From the IMG/VR virus record IMGVR_UViG_3300046740_000799, positions 1 through 33,085 of that record: DNA of 33,085 nucleotides; one strand, written 5' to 3'. This document shows, piece by piece, positions 31,328-33,085 of the stretch. The notes under the pieces were generated by a model that worked only from the letters and a program-made list of their open reading frames with translations, was not told the origin of the DNA and searched no databases. The position numbers and the translations under genes were made by a program. Every line of letters starts with the position of its first letter. Position 1 is the first letter of the stretch. Origin of the DNA: a virus.

Positions 31328-31837
31328 TTACTTCCGCTCGAACTGCTTGGTGCGCTCCAGCAGAGCGCGTGCGTTCTTGACGTCGTCCTCGGCCTTGGCG
31401 AAGCTCGCGCGATCCTCGTCGAGCTCGTGGACGTCGTCCGCGTGCTCCTCAAGGCCCACGTCCGCGACCGGCAGCACCTCGGCCAGCGCCTCGCGCAACT
31501 GGGCGATGATGTCGGCGCGCATGTTCGACTGGCTGCGCGTCAGCGCCAGCGCCTGCTCGAAGTGGTCCCACGGCTTGGCCGTGCCATCCTCGGGCGGGCA
31601 GTCGAACAGGCCCATGCTGCGCAGGGTGATGCGGGCGAACGCCACGTCGCTCGTGAGGTTCGGGCTCTGTGCGATCACGAGCAGCGTGGCGAGAAGCTCC
31701 GGCGCTGCGTGCGCGATGCGCAGTTCCATCGCGATCGCCTGCGAGGTCGGGCTCTTCTCATCGATGATGAGCTCGAGCGGTTGCGGCTTTGCGCCGATGT
31801 CGATCATCTGAAAGAAGCGGGGGGTGTTGATGCTCAT
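31328..31837 (-). CDS. Unknown acidic helical protein behind a TGTATACAA leader
   Basis: 169 residues, ATG 31837 with GGAGA in the repeated leader. After a short start (MSINTPRFFQMIDIGAKP) it is mostly helix: AMELRIAHAAPELLATLLV, ADIIAQLREALAEVL, then an acidic His/Glu/Asp-rich C-terminus (LEEHADDVHELDEDRASF). The high acidity is reminiscent of DNA-mimic inhibitors, but no such family is recognised. It stops at TAA 31330-31328. Confidence 0.8.
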   Translation of the reverse strand: MSINTPRFFQMIDIGAKPQPLELIIDEKSPTSQAIAMELRIAHAAPELLATLLVIAQSPNLTSDVAFARITLRSMGLFDCPPEDGTAKPWDHFEQALALTRSQSNMRADIIAQLREALAEVLPVADVGLEEHADDVHELDEDRASFAKAEDDVKNARALLERTKQFERK

Positions 31838-31871
31838 TGAATTTTCTCCAGTTGTGGTTTTGTATACATTG
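31838..31871 (-). promoter_or_regulatory. TGTATACAA leader cassette (copy 4)
   Basis: Minus strand: CCAATGTATACAAAACC, then ACAACTGGAGAAAATTCA up to ATG 31837. The core is at 31862-31867, 24 bases from the ATG. Here no hairpin separates it from the upstream gene, whose stop is 13 bases away. Confidence 0.6.
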
Positions 31872-31884
31872 GGTGGCAGCGGGA

Positions 31885-32130
31885 TCATTGGACTGCGGTG
31901 TCCTGCGCGCGCGCCGCGGCAATGATCTCGTTGTGCCGGATGTCGGCGACCTCGGCGTCGAGCTTGTCGAGGGCGTCGACAAGGGTGTTGCCCGAGGCGG
32001 CGATCGCCTCGCGCTGGCGGAAGACGAGCAGCGCCCAGAAGTGTTTGTCGCTCGTGGTGAACGGCTCGACGATTACGCGTGCGCCGTCGGCGCGGTTGGC
32101 AAACAGGAAAGCGGTGATGTTGTCGTGCAT
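31885..32130 (-). CDS. Small unknown protein
   Basis: 81 residues, ATG 32130 with CCGGAGACC upstream in a leader that shares 15 identical bases with the one inside 29188-29763. The product has a mixed start (NITAFLFANRADGARVIVEPF) and a helical C-terminus (LVDALDKLDAEVADIRHNE). It is 17 bases from the upstream gene and probably co-transcribed with it. Function unknown. Confidence 0.75.
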   Translation of the reverse strand: MHDNITAFLFANRADGARVIVEPFTTSDKHFWALLVFRQREAIAASGNTLVDALDKLDAEVADIRHNEIIAAARAQDTAVQ

Positions 32131-32147
32131 GTGGGTCTCCGGTTGGT

Positions 32148-32384
32148 TTAGCGGTGGCTGACGTCGACGACAGCGCCGGTGTCGAACAGCGCGACGATGG
32201 CCTCGGCGTCCTTCAGGCTCGCCGTGTCGAACTGGTACGTCGTGCCGTAGTTGCGGATGCACACGTCGTAGACGATGGAGCCATCGGTCAGCGTCTTCGC
32301 GACGATGCGCGGCTTCATTGCGTCGGCGTCGACGGCGGTCGGTTGCGGCCACGGCTTGGTGCGGATCTGGATCGTGTCGTTCAT
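32148..32384 (-). CDS. Small unknown protein behind a TGTATACAA leader
   Basis: 78 residues, ATG 32384 with GGAGACC in the leader. The sequence suggests a small alpha/beta fold: KPRIVAKTLTDGSIVYDVCI, then YQFDTASLKDAEAIVALF. No catalytic motif. The stop is TAA at 32150-32148. Confidence 0.75.
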   Translation of the reverse strand: MNDTIQIRTKPWPQPTAVDADAMKPRIVAKTLTDGSIVYDVCIRNYGTTYQFDTASLKDAEAIVALFDTGAVVDVSHR

Positions 32385-32417
32385 GGTGGTCTCCAAAAAG
32401 GGAAGTTGTATACAATG
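32385..32417 (-). promoter_or_regulatory. TGTATACAA leader cassette (copy 5, divergent)
   Basis: Minus strand: CATTGTATACAACTT, then CCCTTTTTGGAGACCACC up to ATG 32384. The core is at 32408-32413, 23 bases from the ATG. The palindrome and the GGAGACCACC end are kept, but the middle differs from copies 2-4, which shows which parts are under selection. Confidence 0.6.
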
Positions 32418-32439
32418 TTGCAGCGGTGCTGCCTGCAGC

Positions 32440-32456
32440 CGCCTCGGACAGAGGCG
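32440..32456 (-). terminator. GC hairpin upstream of leader copy 5
   Basis: CGCCTC (32440-32445) pairs perfectly with GAGGCG (32451-32456) over a 5-base loop, 14 bases after the stop of the gene ending at 32470 and before the next leader. No T run. A GCAGC-rich stretch between hairpin and palindrome recurs in copy 2. Confidence 0.5.
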
Positions 32457-32469
32457 ACTGAGGGCATCA

Positions 32470-33085
32470 TCACTCAGCCGGTGCGTCGGCGGGAGGAGCC
32501 GAGGAGGAAACCTCGAACCTGCGCCACGACTGCGTGCCTGACCAGCCGCGGAAGCCGTCCGGCTCGCGCACCCAGTACACGCGACCGCGGTCGGTGTAGC
32601 GCGCTCTGGCGTCCTTCCCAGAGGGCAGCTTGCGGCGCTCGCCGGGCAGGATCGGTGCCGGGCCCGCCGTGCGCTCGACCTCGCGCAGCGGCTGGCCGTG
32701 ACGCGCATCCGCCACGCCCGCGAGGAACGCGACGAAGGCGCGGCCGCTGCGCTCGCGGTGCTCAAGCTGGCCGACCTCGCTGCGCACCGCGAGCACCTGC
32801 GCGTACTCATTGGCTTGGTCGAACGGCACCAGTTCGTACCGGCGCACGCCATGCTTGAGCACGTAGGCCGTGCCGTTGGCCTTCTCAGGCTTCACGGTCC
32901 CGGCTTCCAGCCCAGCGATGCGCACGAGCATCTCGTCGCACTGCTTGGTCACGTCGGCGATGACCTTGTCGGCCATCGTGCGCGAGACCTGCAGCGGCTC
33001 GTACTGGTTGCCTTGGCACACGCCGCTGAAGTAGCCGTGCTCGACCGTGTAGCCGTGGTGCGCCATCGCGCCGTTCTTGACGGCC
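32470..33085 (-). CDS. Partial unknown protein (5' end probably outside window)
   Basis: An ATG at 33066 would give 198 residues, but the frame stays open to the window edge and reads AVKNGAMAHHGYTVEHGYF, which looks like the inside of a domain, so the true start probably lies beyond 33085. After this His/Gly/Cys part, similar in feel to phage zinc-knuckle proteins, comes a helical stretch (KVIADVTKQCDEMLVRIAG) and a basic C-terminus with RYTDRGRVYWVREPDGFRG. Function unknown. Confidence 0.72.
   Translation of the reverse strand, partial: AVKNGAMAHHGYTVEHGYFSGVCQGNQYEPLQVSRTMADKVIADVTKQCDEMLVRIAGLEAGTVKPEKANGTAYVLKHGVRRYELVPFDQANEYAQVLAVRSEVGQLEHRERSGRAFVAFLAGVADARHGQPLREVERTAGPAPILPGERRKLPSGKDARARYTDRGRVYWVREPDGFRGWSGTQSWRRFEVSSSAPPADAPAE

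Noticed and set aside
30294-32430. Classical sigma70 promoter in each TGTATACAA cassette
   Set aside because: TATACA could be a -10, but no TTGACA-like box lies 16-18 bases upstream in any copy, so I only call a regulatory leader.
1-33085. tRNA genes, IS elements, att sites, CRISPR arrays
   Set aside because: No cloverleaf, transposase, integrase, terminal inverted repeats or spacer arrays were seen on either strand by eye; a tRNAscan run would be needed to be certain.

Overview
The window looks like a piece of a tailed bacteriophage genome, probably short-tailed (podovirus-like). It is strongly G+C-rich (roughly two thirds by eye). Genes are packed with 4-base ATGA/GTGA stop-start overlaps, AGGAGG-type ribosome sites are used, and one divergent promoter pair is of the sigma70 type. 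This suggests a phage or prophage of a high-GC Gram-negative (proteobacterial) host; the exact host cannot be told from the sequence. No tRNA, rRNA, IS element, CRISPR array, integrase, terminase or lysis cassette was recognised, so this is only part of the genome.

Layout. (1) Positions 1-15741, plus strand: late virion genes. These are the end of a Pro/Gln-rich protein, a coiled-coil and Ala/Pro-rich protein, a 2274-residue polyvalent protein (zincin-like HExxH domain, inorganic-pyrophosphatase-like domain, helical tail), a 705-residue partner with a membrane-like segment, a fibre or adhesin-like protein, a collagen-like fibre with YadA-like head repeats, and an exported protein with a clear Sec signal peptide. 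(2) Positions 15742-21187, minus strand: a tightly coupled operon of 13 genes that starts at a good promoter. In order of transcription it encodes a RecB-like exonuclease (with a substitution in its catalytic motif), two small membrane proteins, a small protein, a Sak4-like RecA-fold ATPase, a PD-(D/E)XK nuclease and seven small proteins, several with Cys pairs. (3) Positions 21188-21328: a divergent control region with two well-formed promoters and an inverted repeat that fits an operator. (4) Positions 21329-27094, plus strand: a small HTH regulator, a VRR-NUC nuclease, two unknowns, an SF2 helicase, a CHC2-Toprim-VirE-type primase/helicase and two small proteins, ending at tandem hairpins. 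(5) Positions 27157-33085, minus strand: about fifteen small genes of unknown function. Four of their starts are preceded by the same leader, a TGTATACAA palindrome 22-24 nt upstream of the ATG followed by a shared stretch containing GGAGA; three of these leaders have a GC hairpin just upstream.

The genes make sense together as virion/ejection and adsorption proteins (left), recombination plus replication (centre, divided by a regulatory switch), and a set of orphan host-takeover or accessory genes (right).

Most unusual points: two candidate genes embedded in another frame of the giant polyvalent gene, each with a good ribosome site and better third-position G+C than the host frame; the repeated TGTATACAA leader cassette; an in-frame gene fusion that has swallowed one such leader; and the exported non-virion-like protein. 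No stretch over 300 bases lacks a gene.
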